Below the pieces are notes generated by a model that saw nothing but the letters and a program-made list of their open reading frames with translations, was not told the DNA's origin and did not search any database. A DNA stretch of 38,529 nt from Basidiobolus heterosporus B8920 (taxonomy: Eukaryota > Basidiobolomycota > Basidiobolomycetes > Basidiobolales > Basidiobolaceae), in assembly GCA_000697455.1 (NCBI GenBank), contig JNET01034587.1, positions 1 to 38,529 of the forward strand. The letters run 5' to 3'. Positions 1 through 8,831 of the stretch are shown piece by piece. The position numbers and the translations under genes were made by a program. The first letter of the stretch is position 1. Every line of letters starts with the position of its first letter.

Positions 1-1247
1 TCTTGGTTGGGTTCGTAATCTTCCTTGTCACGTTCGGGTACCAGTGGATGTACGCTGGCTTATTGTGGAACCCTCTGGGACGGATTTCTCACCTTGAGGT
101 TGCTCTGGTCAACCATGATAAAGGATTTAATATGGCAAATACTCCTACTCAGATACAGCAACTTATGGCCGAGCTATTCAACGGCCGTTCAGCCGGCGCC
201 GTAATGTCAAGTGCCATAATGGATCCAGACCTTCCGTTAAACCATGTATTTGATTGGAGTCAACTGCCTAATATTACCTCTAGAGATGAAGCAATAGACA
301 TCATAAGTCATGGCGACTATTGGGCAATGCTCTATATTCCCTCAAACTTTTCACAGAACTTCTTGTCAGCTACCAATACCGCTACCCGTAAGCCTTGGGA
401 GGCAGAGTGGATTTTTGACCAAGGGAGAAATTACAATACGCAAAGTTTCCTAAGCGAAACAAGCACATTAGCTTTTGGAGAATTCTCCTCCTCCTTAGCC
501 AAGCAATTCTTGACGAGCAAAGCAGGGCCTATTGTAGTCAAAGTATTTGAGCCCACTTTCTGGGTTGACTTCTTTCAGATACACGAAACAGCTGTTCATC
601 CCGTTTCTGTCTATGGGTCGAATTTTGCCTCATACACGATGTTCGTAGTCTCTTATATTGGCTGTCTTTTGACCGTAGCCATTGTCAATTTATTTCAACG
701 GATGAGAGAGGCATCAAAGTCTTCGAAATTCCCAGCTATTCAAGTTGTGATAGCATGGGGACTTTTGGCGGCTATTTTGACTTTATTTCAAACTGTAGCC
801 ATCCTGATCCCATCATTCGCACTCAAGAATCACCAATTTGATTGGAAAAACGCCGGATATGCAATTGCTTTTGTTTGGTATACTAGCCTTGCCTTCTTGA
901 GCATATTGTTTCTACTACTCCAACTCTTGACAGATAAAGGCTTCCAAGTTCCCGGTGCAATGTTCTTGATTCTTCAGCTGACCACCAGTGGCGGTATCAT
1001 CAGTAACATATTGCAGCCCGGTATCGCCAAGATCGGCATTGCTTTCCCAATGTACTATGGCGTCCGAGGGGTTCGCAGTATCTTTTATGGCTCACTGACG
1101 CACAAGATGTGGATTAACTGGCTAGTCATAACAGCCTGGATCGTTATTCCAGGCGTGATTTCTATCATTTGGGCCAGCTACAAGATCAAGAATGTAAGAA
1201 AAGCAAGTGATGAGTTGGGTGATAAAGCACTTCAACAGGGTGTATGA
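1..1247 (+). CDS. DUF3533 / SNG1-like membrane protein, 5' end missing
   Basis: The frame is open from the left edge to the stop at 1245-1247, so this is the C-terminal 414 or so residues of a longer protein. A first hydrophobic segment (near VGFVIFLVTFGYQW) is followed by a roughly 190-residue non-membrane loop containing NHDKGF and several potential N-glycosylation sites. About five more membrane helices follow (from near TMFVVSYIGCLLTV to WLVITAWIVIPGVI). A single N-terminal helix, a large loop and a C-terminal helix bundle is the layout of the DUF3533 family, which includes yeast Sng1 (nitrosoguanidine resistance, plasma-membrane phospholipid asymmetry) and is related to ABC-2/YhgE-type membrane proteins. 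The short Lys-rich tail probably faces the cytoplasm. No intron is needed in the visible part. The family call is fairly firm; the substrate is unknown. Confidence 0.75.
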   Translation, partial: LVGFVIFLVTFGYQWMYAGLLWNPLGRISHLEVALVNHDKGFNMANTPTQIQQLMAELFNGRSAGAVMSSAIMDPDLPLNHVFDWSQLPNITSRDEAIDIISHGDYWAMLYIPSNFSQNFLSATNTATRKPWEAEWIFDQGRNYNTQSFLSETSTLAFGEFSSSLAKQFLTSKAGPIVVKVFEPTFWVDFFQIHETAVHPVSVYGSNFASYTMFVVSYIGCLLTVAIVNLFQRMREASKSSKFPAIQVVIAWGLLAAILTLFQTVAILIPSFALKNHQFDWKNAGYAIAFVWYTSLAFLSILFLLLQLLTDKGFQVPGAMFLILQLTTSGGIISNILQPGIAKIGIAFPMYYGVRGVRSIFYGSLTHKMWINWLVITAWIVIPGVISIIWASYKIKNVRKASDELGDKALQQGV

Positions 1248-1469
1248 AGCAGGAATATTTAGATTTCTTCACGTACTTAATCAAACATACGAAACCTGTA
1301 TAAATTTCTAATCATATTTTATTGAGTTTGATGAACACTAGCAACCTTGTCATGATTTAATGTGCTTGACTTTCTGTTTTCCATATTTGCAAATCAATCT
1401 ACAGAAGAGTTTTATAATTTGTGAAAGTGTTGTAAGTGAAATGGATTGCACAAAATGGATTACACACAG

Positions 1470-1500
1470 TTTCAATCCTTATCCAAAAATTGGATTGAAA
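1470..1500. repeat. Inverted repeat / hairpin
   Basis: TTTCAATCC (1470-1478) and GGATTGAAA (1492-1500) are perfect 9-base complements around a 13-base spacer. The same CAATCC/GGATTG words recur singly nearby (about 1443, 1455, 1555, 1568). It lies about 220 bases past the stop of the DUF3533 gene. It could be a transcript 3'-end structure or a remnant of a small palindromic repeat; the sequence does not decide. Confidence 0.45.
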
Positions 1501-2392
1501 ACACATAACCAACTTGTACCATTTGAACTTTCCGATCAAATTGCAAAAAACTTCAATCCTAATCATCGGATTCCAAATAAGGTTAGGTCCCAGAGTTTTG
1601 TACGTTTGAATCAGCCTCTAGTATATGCTCGTGTCACGCAGAATATTCTATTCAGTAGTGAATGTAGAAGATGATTGGGTATGAGGCTTAGGCCTGTCAA
1701 TATGTGGTTAGGGTTCCCAGATTACGATCTTGTCTCGATATACATGATCTGTCGATCAGATGCGATCGGATTTTTCCATGGTTTTGTTCACCATTTCATC
1801 AGACACTTTCTAACATTTGTGCTACCAAGTCACTTTTGTATTGACTTTTATTTAATTTGTTGAATTATTTCCACATATACAATTGTCTTATTCTGAGAGC
1901 TATCCAAATAATAGAAAAGGACTTGCTGATATGAGGATCAACATAAAATATTTTATTGCCCTTCTTGCCTTAATGGGTAGCAGTGCTTATATTAAATTTC
2001 TATACCAAGGGCGGTGGTGCGTACGGAATATTAGGACAGAAGCGTTCTAGATCATTATGCGTGGGTTAATTGGTTTAACACAGCCTAGTATTCTCGCCTA
2101 GCATCCTACTTCGCAATAACATCATGTCGTAGAGTAGATTGCAAAGTAACACTGGAGTCCTTCATGTTAAGCCCATATGGAATATTAGATTGGTAACTTT
2201 GACCTAATAGTACGGACAGTCCATGTATCTTTTTCATTGGACTCCCTAAAAGAGTATGTGGAACTAGAGGAGGAAATCACCCGGTTCATATTATCTTCTA
2301 TATTAGCACTTATCTTGCTTCAGCTACAAAGCTCAATACCAAATTTCCTTTATCAATGAGTTCTTCGAGATGGTTTTTGCAAAATACGATAT

Positions 2393-2400
2393 TATAAAAG
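2393..2400 (+). promoter_or_regulatory. TATA box of the CHAP gene
   Basis: TATAAAAG lies 50 bases before the ATG at 2450, a normal distance for a fungal core promoter with a short 5' UTR. This is a consensus match only; the transcription start is not visible. Confidence 0.5.
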
Positions 2401-2449
2401 CTTGAAGTAAATCACTCTTGCAAAGTATCGGATTTCGTTCATATTCAAA

Positions 2450-3270
2450 ATGATTCTCGCCACAGCTCTCTTCGCTTTTTGTGCCCTTTCTGTCGCCGAA
2501 GCTCGCATTAACTGCCCTTACGGTAATGGGCTCTATTGTGGCAACACATTAGGTAGGCTTCATTGAACCTATATGATCCTGGTTCGTTTACTGACTTGCG
2601 TAATTCTTAACTAGGACTTGACCCAAACGTCTTATACAACTGTGACTCGGACGCCTGGAGCTGGAGTTACAACTCAGTAGAACAATGTAGCAACGGTTGC
2701 GTCAATGCCGGTGCTGGGTACCCTGATTATTGCGCGGATGAGAACACCAATAACGGCAATAACAATAACAATAATGGCGACGACAATAACAACAGCAACA
2801 ACACCAACGTTAGCAATAACGAGAACAATGATAATAACAGTCATAGCAACAATGACAACAGCAATAATAGTGGCAATGTCACTTATACCAATACACTTAA
2901 TGTTGCCAACTACCCACTTGTATTCAGATTCCATAATGGTCAGTGTACCGATTGGGCGGATGCTCGTTATGCCCAAATCACCGGACATCATGTTACATGG
3001 TGGGGCGACGCACGCTTCTGGGCAGTCCGTGCCCGTGAAGCTGGCTGGGTTGTTTCCAAAACTCCCAAGGTTCCTTCTATCATAGTTATTCAGCCAGGAT
3101 ATCAAGGAGTCGGATCCGACGGGCATGTTGCTGTTGTGGAGAGAATCAATCCTGATGGAAGCGTTTACACCAGTGATTACAACTACATCATAAATGGATA
3201 CGGTGGGCCATACATCAAGACATATGTCACCTTCTATCCTGGCGAGGGTGTTGATTTCATCTGGTACTAG
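2450..3270 (+). CDS. Secreted CHAP-domain amidase/peptidase with six-Cys module
   Basis: Two exons, 2450-2552 and 2615-3270, joined over a 62-base GT-AG intron, encode 252 residues. A signal peptide (about 1-18) precedes a six-cysteine module (C22, C30, C44, C59, C63, C74) containing NGLYCG and ending in DYC. A low-complexity Asn/Asp/Ser linker (about 75-120) follows. The C-terminal part fits a CHAP fold: catalytic Cys145 in GQCTDWA, His205 in GHVAVVE, and Glu210 or an Asn downstream as third residue. CHAP enzymes cleave peptidoglycan amide or peptide bonds and are mostly bacterial or phage proteins, so a secreted fungal copy suggests bacterial origin and a role against bacteria or in nutrition. 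The intron and eukaryotic signal peptide show it is settled in the fungal genome. The Cys module may bind substrate, but this is unproven. Confidence 0.8.
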
Positions 3271-3305
3271 GCTTGTGTATTGGTTAAAGTGATTTTAATA
3301 AGTAG

Positions 3306-3311
3306 AATAAA
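3306..3311 (+). terminator. Possible poly(A) signal of the CHAP gene
   Basis: AATAAA lies 36 bases past the stop of the CHAP gene, in the 123-base gap between this gene and the convergent AA11 gene (stop at 3394). It is a consensus match only. Confidence 0.4.
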
Positions 3312-3393
3312 ATTTCCTGGACATAATTCAATGATAAATATGCAAGTGATTTCAAGGGAATAATAAAAGGCTACATAGTTCAACTTGGGTATC

Positions 3394-4084
3394 TCATCTC
3401 TTAATGGAAATTATCTCCCGTTCATCAAGTAGGCTTTGTCCATCGTCATTCCAATCGTAGTAAAACTCCTCAACAACAGGGTACCCAGGTATATTTGCCA
3501 CTAGTAGGCGCGGGCCCGTCACGTACCCATTGGGTTTGCTTCCAGTGATTGCAATGTCTGCACAGTTCATATAATACTCGCGACGTCCCTGGGCGTTGAT
3601 CCAGGACCAAGCAAATACAACGACTCCGTTGCCAATGGTACGTGGCAATCGTACGTTAAAGTAGGAGCCAGATTCGGTTAAACATGTATGAAGCACCTCT
3701 CTTATCACTACAAAATTGACCCCATCATAGCTGACTGCAAACTGGCAATGACCACCTTCATGATTGTTTGGGCCCATAATCCTTACTGGAATATAAGAGC
3801 CTGGTCGAAAGATTGCTTGAACTGGACCTCGTGATTTTCCCTGGCATGGGTAACTCTGGTGAAAGCATGTTAGTATTGATGCAGGAATACTGGATCAGGT
3901 AATATTCAAGCCTTACTCGATCTCCTTCAATAGGGGATGCCACATCCCAATCTGGGCTATACTGACGGTAGTACGGACTGAAGATTGAATCCCTGGGGTA
4001 AGGATAAACCATCTCCATATGGCAAAATGCGGTGTCCATGCCAAGAGACAGCAAGAGGAGCTTTACGGTGTGTGTGGGTTTCAT
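3394..4084 (-). CDS. AA11-type lytic polysaccharide monooxygenase, secreted
   Basis: Exon 1 is 4084-3917 and exon 2 is 3855-3394. The 61-base intron has donor GTAAGG, a perfect TACTAAC branch site and a CAG acceptor. The product has 209 residues. The signal peptide (1-21) ends so that mature residue 1 would be His22 (HMEMVYPYP), as needed for the copper histidine brace, which is formed by that N-terminal His and an internal one. The second His is probably His88 in NNHEGGHCQFAVSYDG. SYPCQGK and the end motif FAWSWIN...REYYMNCADIAI match family AA11, copper-dependent oxidative chitin-cleaving enzymes. The protein is essentially the catalytic domain alone, with no chitin-binding module. It is convergent with the CHAP gene and would attack fungal or arthropod chitin outside the cell. 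Confidence 0.82.
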
Positions 4085-4512
4085 ATGTTCACGAAACAGA
4101 GGGGAAGTACGAGTATATAATGAACACGCTACCTATTCCATTTATAAGTGCGTGGGATTCACTAGTTGCATGCCTGCACACCGCGGAAATTATTTGATCG
4201 TTTCTGCAAGTTTAGACTAGCTTCCGTTATACAGATACGATGGTTCATTCTGCTTATCATGTCAATGTATAGAAAAATCTCCTGAGTGGTGATCATATGC
4301 TCCGATGAAATAATGAGCAAAGATTGTTATTGAGGCAGAATTGCCGGAGTTTAGATCATCAAAGCGCCGAACGAACTGCTATTCTACCGTTCGATCAGTA
4401 AGAGAAAGTAATGGTTTATTAAGGATATGCTACACGAAAATTACTCGAACCTGAGTGATGCTTAAGCGTTATACATACAACATCCACGACTAGAAAGTAT
4501 GAAGGGAATTTT
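4085..4512. other. Intergenic, promoter region of the AA11 gene
   Basis: No gene seen. On the minus strand, TATA-like words lie upstream of the AA11 ATG: TATATAC (within 4111-4122) and TTATAAATGG (within 4138-4149), about 30 and 55-65 bases before the start. The remainder lies 3' of the small secreted protein gene and has no recognised motif. Confidence 0.5.
4139..4149 (-). promoter_or_regulatory. TATA-like box of the AA11 gene
   Basis: On the minus strand the sequence reads CTTATAAATGG, about 55-65 bases before the ATG at 4084. The position resembles that of the TATA box of the neighbouring CHAP gene. This is only a consensus match. Confidence 0.4.
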
Positions 4513-4938
4513 TCACAGTTTATAAAGTGTTTCATTTTTTCGACGCAGCAGACCGAGGTGAAGCTGCTCGAGCTTTGGGCCCAAGTTATCTCTCAACGAG
4601 CGAATCATCCTCTGAATCTCTGATGTGATGATCTTGTCGACTTGATGTAACTCAGCTTTTTTGTATTGAGCTTGAGAAGAGTACCTTTGTATCAGAAACT
4701 GCCCATCATTTTGATATTCATCTTGTATCTGCTTGAGTTTTCTCAAGGCCTTTGTAACATCGAATTGTGGCCGAAGAACATCCTTCGCTACCTCTTTAAT
4801 CACGGGGAGCACCTTCTCATAGTGCAGTTTCTTCAATTCTCGTACTACGTCAGGCTCCCGATCCTTAAACTTTGATAGATCTGGAATAGCCGCATGGGAC
4901 ACGAAAACTAAGCACAGCAGTACAACGGTTGAGCGCAT
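4513..4938 (-). CDS. Small secreted helical protein, unknown function
   Basis: A single exon encodes 141 residues from ATG 4938. Residues 1-16 form a classic signal peptide (MRSTVVLLCLVFVSHA), followed by AIPDLSKF. The mature part (about 125 residues) is rich in Lys, Glu, Leu and Gln with heptad-like spacing, and is probably almost all alpha-helical or coiled coil. It has no cysteine after the signal peptide, unlike typical small secreted cysteine-rich effectors. I recognise no family. It lies in the run of secreted-enzyme genes and in the same direction as the AA11 and lipase genes, which supports its being real. A TATA-like CTTAAATACC lies about 60 bases upstream on the minus strand. Confidence 0.6.
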   Translation of the reverse strand: MRSTVVLLCLVFVSHAAIPDLSKFKDREPDVVRELKKLHYEKVLPVIKEVAKDVLRPQFDVTKALRKLKQIQDEYQNDGQFLIQRYSSQAQYKKAELHQVDKIITSEIQRMIRSLRDNLGPKLEQLHLGLLRRKNETLYKL

Positions 4939-5325
4939 ATTCAGGTAGAAGGACGGGAAAGACGGGGAACCTGAATGTCTGGTCAGATGAAAACACGGTA
5001 TTTAAGTGGTGTCTGTCAATGGTCTGGATCCGATCTCATTTGTTTCAATTTCATCCAAATCTAATTCACTATAATGCCATCGTTGTCATGTTTGAGGCGA
5101 GAAATTTTGATCTACTCTGGCATATATACTGCATATAGTTCCAAGCAAAACTAGAATATATCTTGAGACAGCGTCTATTAATCTATGCATCCACGTTAGG
5201 AGCGTTTATTACAGCAGACATCATATTGTTAAGGGTTAGGATGATATCAAGGTCAGGTGGAATAAGTGATGTGACGAGTTACGCTTTCTGTCCTCTACTA
5301 TGGGAATAATACATGTGATCGAGTT
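4939..5325. other. Intergenic, no gene seen
   Basis: This is the gap between the start of the small secreted protein gene and the 3' end of the lipase gene. It holds a telomere-like AAGGGTTAGG (5231-5240) and the presumed promoter of the small secreted protein. No ORF here has a recognisable motif. Confidence 0.5.
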
Positions 5326-6445
5326 TTATCTACAAGAGCTGCCAAATCGTATATCCCAATAACTTAAATGATCTTCAGTGTCAAAGAGGATCTTATTTCC
5401 GCGTAAACAGGATAAATCCTCCACGAACTCTCCATTTTCTATCATGTTTCTGCACTGTATCGTGAGGCCTTCTTCTCTTATCCAATTCTCCTGTGGAAAA
5501 TGCCTAAATCCGAGGAAGGTGGGCGGAAAATGGGGAACTGGATCCTTTCGCGAGGTTACTCTTACTAAGTTCGAGCTATCTTCTGATGAAGACAACGTAT
5601 CATAGACTAATCGAGCAAAGCCAGCGTTCCCCATCCGGGGTCCACCGTACGTATGAACAAACATTTTACTTGGGTTGATAATGAAGTTCTCTTTAAAGGA
5701 AATAGAATTGTCGCTGGTCGCATAATTCTGTGAGATATCCATGGCAGCAAAAACTGCTACTGCTGCTCCCTATTTTATGAAATAAGTTAATAAGATCGAG
5801 GTTTTTATAACACGTAAGGTCAGTCCAAACCAAAGAATGCCCGGTGAGCACTAGTTCGTACTCCGAAAACTCATCTGCTAGAATCGAACCAAGAAGCTCG
5901 ATGGCATCTCTTACTTGAGTTCGGACCGACTCATATGCTCGAAAGAACCCCCCATGAACCTGGATACCGAGTGGGTAGGCAGCAGTTTGGTGTGGATATT
6001 CAAAGTCTATTGGTAGGAATTGGATGTCATGCACCCAATTTTGAATATTACTTGACCTGGGCTCCGAGTTAGTCTATGTGGCAGTGATATGAAAGGATGT
6101 GACTTACCCTCGGAAAGAGATCACTATCTTGCGTTTGTACGGGTTATATCCAACATAACCAGCGACATGGCTCTCAGGGGACACAAAATAGGACGTTACA
6201 TTTAGCCCACTTTCACACCGATAGCCACAACTCCAGCTCATCACTCTATCTATCGGACAATATGCAGCAGCAGCATATTTTGCGTGTAGCCTAAGGTTTT
6301 CTACAAACCCGTCTTCCACCAAACTGAATTCGGAAACTTCGCTTGGCCGTTGATTCCAGATGTTCGGAAAGTAGGAAAATGGATTCCATGGAGATGCTTT
6401 AGCAAGTGATACAGTGACGGTTAGTAAAATTAAAAGCTGGCGCAT
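5326..6445 (-). CDS. Secreted class 3 (triacylglycerol) lipase
   Basis: Three exons, 6445-6108, 6056-5831 and 5769-5326, encode 335 residues. Introns are 51 bases (GTAAGT, branch GACTAAC, CAG) and 61 bases (unusual donor GTTTGG, acceptor TAG). A signal peptide occupies about 1-18. The lipase_3 oxyanion region reads VISFRGSSNIQNWVHDIQF across the first junction. The nucleophile elbow GHSLGAAV holds Ser187, Asp264 lies in SRKDPVPHFPP and His322 in EDHLSYW, so the Ser-Asp-His triad is complete. The VHGGFFRAY motif is also typical. The enzyme should hydrolyse triglycerides or related esters outside the cell. The second intron falls between the codons of GHSL and GAA, inside the catalytic elbow. 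The stretch GYRCESGLNVTSYF before the core resembles Rhizomucor-type lipases. Confidence 0.88.
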
Positions 6446-6935
6446 GGCACAGGTTAGAATTAGATTTAAATGGTTATGAAGGAATTTGGTAAAAGCTGGC
6501 AGGGGCTTGGAGATTTAAGTAATTGGATTGTGATCAACTGTCTCCTTACTTGCATTCAAATCAACATCATGTCAATCGGAAATATTCCGAGTTAGCAGGT
6601 TGTCTCATGGATGAATTCAAAATCTACTCTCCACTCTCAAAATCTACTCGTTAATTCAATCAAATCCAGATACATTCAATCAAATCCAAATACACTCAAT
6701 CAAATCCAAATACACTCAACCAAATCCAAATCTACTCGTGAACTCAATCACACTGCTAAATGTAAAAGCCAAAGAGCCTCATTCTTTTCTTTAATTATCA
6801 TTTCTTTTGCAGTGATTGAAAGCGACACGGGTGAAAGAGGTAAATATAGAATGGTGGTGGGTTTAGGGGAAAGAGGAGAATCGGAGATAGAGTTATCAAT
6901 GCCAGGTTAGCGGATGAATAGATGCCAATTCGTTT
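6446..6935. other. Intergenic with 20-bp tandem repeat
   Basis: Upstream region of the lipase gene and 3' flank of the clathrin light chain gene. No gene is visible. An ORF at 6611-6910 is only the translation of the tandem repeat and its flank. Confidence 0.5.
6661..6740. repeat. 20-bp tandem repeat, about 4 copies
   Basis: The unit CAAATCCAAATACACTCAAT repeats in exact 20-base register at 6661, 6681, 6701 and 6721, the last copy diverged. A partial copy precedes it (6641-6660, sharing CTACTCG and TCAAT), and related AATCTACTC words occur from about 6621. The bottom strand is T/G-rich. It lies 216 bases upstream of the lipase start. Confidence 0.85.
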
Positions 6936-7989
6936 TTAGTTCTCCTCTTTGGCGATGTAGGATCCAGGTGCGTGTGGATCTTTTCTCAAATCCAACAAGA
7001 GTTCCTTCATTCTTGAGGTATCTCTGGTGGATTTCACATTACGATTTCCAGAGTTTGCTACATCAATCTCGCGCCATACCAACTCCCAGGGAGAACCTGC
7101 TTCAGAGGCATGTCCTTCAAGACCACCATTTTCTCTAAATTATTTAGGGGATAGATGAATGATGTTAGAGTATAATTGAAACCAGGAGAGACCAAGGAAC
7201 TTAATGGTGTACCTATTTCTTTCGAAGTTACGCTCCTTCTTGGAATTATATTCCTCATAGAAATCGTCAATTGCTTTACGAGCCTCTTCTTTAGTTTCTA
7301 GATGCTTAGCTTCAGCTGCTTCATCTCGCTCGGCAATGACTACATTCTGTTTCTCGCGCCATTCCCTATCGGATAGGTCACGTATTAGTATCAGCATAAA
7401 AAGTATATCAAACACGAAAGAACGCGAGAAGAGTACTTGATGAACTCCGAATCGGGCTCAGGTTGCTTGTAAGTACTTTTACTAAGGTTTGGAGATTTGA
7501 AGCCGGATTGTGGAGAAGCCATAGAATATCCGGGGTTATTGGTCTTAGGGCTAGTGAGGAAGTTCTAAAGAAAGAAGAAAGAGAAGATGAGAAAAATTCT
7601 TTGCCCTAGTATTGAGTCAAGTGTTTGGATATACTTACAGAAGCCGAGGTATCCAGTGCGGGGAATTCACTTGAAAAAGCAGCCAAGTCAGGATCTTGGC
7701 TAAGCTGACTATGCTGAGTTTGAGAATTGGGAAGAGGCACGTTTTCGGGCTCGGGGAAGCTGTCCAAAGAGGGGAACTTATCTAGAGTATAGTTACTCTG
7801 AGATTGAGATTGAGGAAGTGGGACATCTTCTGGTGCAGATATATTATCCAAAGGTGGAAATTTATCCATACTACTATCATCAAACTTCAAGTCGTTATTT
7901 TCACCAGTAAGAAAATTGGCATCATCTCCTAGAAGCTCGCGCTCCCGAGCGAGAAAATCGGCCGTAGGATCTTCGTTAAAATCAGCCAT
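6936..7989 (-). CDS. CLC1: Clathrin light chain
   Basis: Four exons, 7989-7639, 7564-7437, 7365-7213 and 7134-6936, encode 276 residues; the introns are 74, 71 and 78 bases. The N-terminus has the fungal light-chain motif DPTADFLARERELLGDDA. The middle is a Ser/Gln/Pro-rich disordered segment in which FP(P/S)LD...LPxSQSQ is repeated. The third exon holds the heavy-chain-binding helix (EWREKQNVVIAERDEAAEAK...). The C-terminus WELV...RDTSRMKELLLDLRKDPHAPG is the conserved end of the family. It binds the hub of the clathrin triskelion and regulates coat assembly in endocytosis and Golgi sorting. The joined exons keep frame throughout. The last exon was placed from the acceptor TTTAG and the conserved C-terminus. 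Confidence 0.9.
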
Positions 7990-8831
7990 TGTACTTTTGT
8001 TTCTAACAAAAAGAGAAGAAAAGGCAAGGAAGAGAAAGCGGTGAATAAAACTTTGGTAGTAATATAAGGATGTACGTAATTCCTTTGGTTACTCTAAAGT
8101 CAAAGGAAAGTATGATAAGTAAGAGGAAAGTAACTCACCAGCAAGTGGTAATAATCACACGTATAACTCACCTGAGTGGATTTTCCAATGGAATAACAAT
8201 GTTGCAAGAACCAACATCACATCAATGCCTATGCGTAATTCATTATTAACGAATGGCAATCCACCGAGTTTGGGGGAAGATATTGATAAACATCCAAGAA
8301 TTATCTGTCAATTACGTCACTCAACTCCAGACATATTTGATGCTTAAGGGTTAGGGTTAGGCTGTCAATGAAAAGGATTGACGCCTCTATATGAACCTAA
8401 TTCTGTTTTGTTAATTTTCACTGGCGAAGTTTCAAATGAATTTAACTAGTAGTTGGTTTTTTGATCAATTTACTTGCGAAAGTGAGGGTTGAGTGAGGGT
8501 TAAGTGAGCAGTAAAGGGAAATCGATCAACATGCAATGAAAGAAATGCTCGTGAGGATGGGATCTCTATGTACATATAAATGCAACTTGAACCAGAGAAT
8601 ATTGAGAAAATAAAAAGAACGAATTGCAACCACAAACAGACCAGACAATGCAAAGAATAAGTGCAACAACAATGATAACAGCAGACCCGACGAAAAATAT
8701 AGAACGATGGAATGAAACGATGAACATATATCAACAAAGTGAGAGTAAAGACTAACAAATGAGCGATGGTTTTTTAGGTATTAGAGGTGATATAAACAGT
8801 GATTCGCGCGTGTGGGAATGGGATTGGGTAC
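7990..8831. other. Intergenic, telomere-like motif, no gene seen
   Basis: Shared flank of the clathrin light chain promoter (minus strand, from 7990) and the 3' end of the APSES/GDS1 regulator. GGGTTAGGGTTAGG occurs at 8348-8361, and two GTGAGGGTT(G/A)A-like units at about 8480-8500. The minus-strand ORF at 8465-8758 has no motif and strongly biased hydrophobic content, so I do not call it. Confidence 0.5.

Larger units (their letters stand above)
1248..2449. other. Intergenic, no recognisable gene
   Basis: Two short plus-strand ORFs (1360-1674 and 1675-1863) have no recognisable motif and look like chance. The stretch holds a 9-bp-stem hairpin (1470-1500), several scattered CAATCC/GGATTG words, one telomere-like GGTTAGGGTT (1706-1715), and the promoter of the CHAP gene at its right end. 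Confidence 0.6.

Noticed and set aside
1360-1863. Two plus-strand ORFs of 104 and 62 codons
   Set aside because: No motif, no splice support, and composition like the surrounding intergenic DNA.
2674-3126. 150-codon minus-strand ORF rich in Ile/Val over the CHAP gene
   Set aside because: It is the antisense of the AAY repeat linker; the plus-strand frame has the signal peptide, intron and catalytic motifs.
6661-6740. CRISPR-like array
   Set aside because: The repeats are head-to-tail with no unique spacers, and the genome is eukaryotic.
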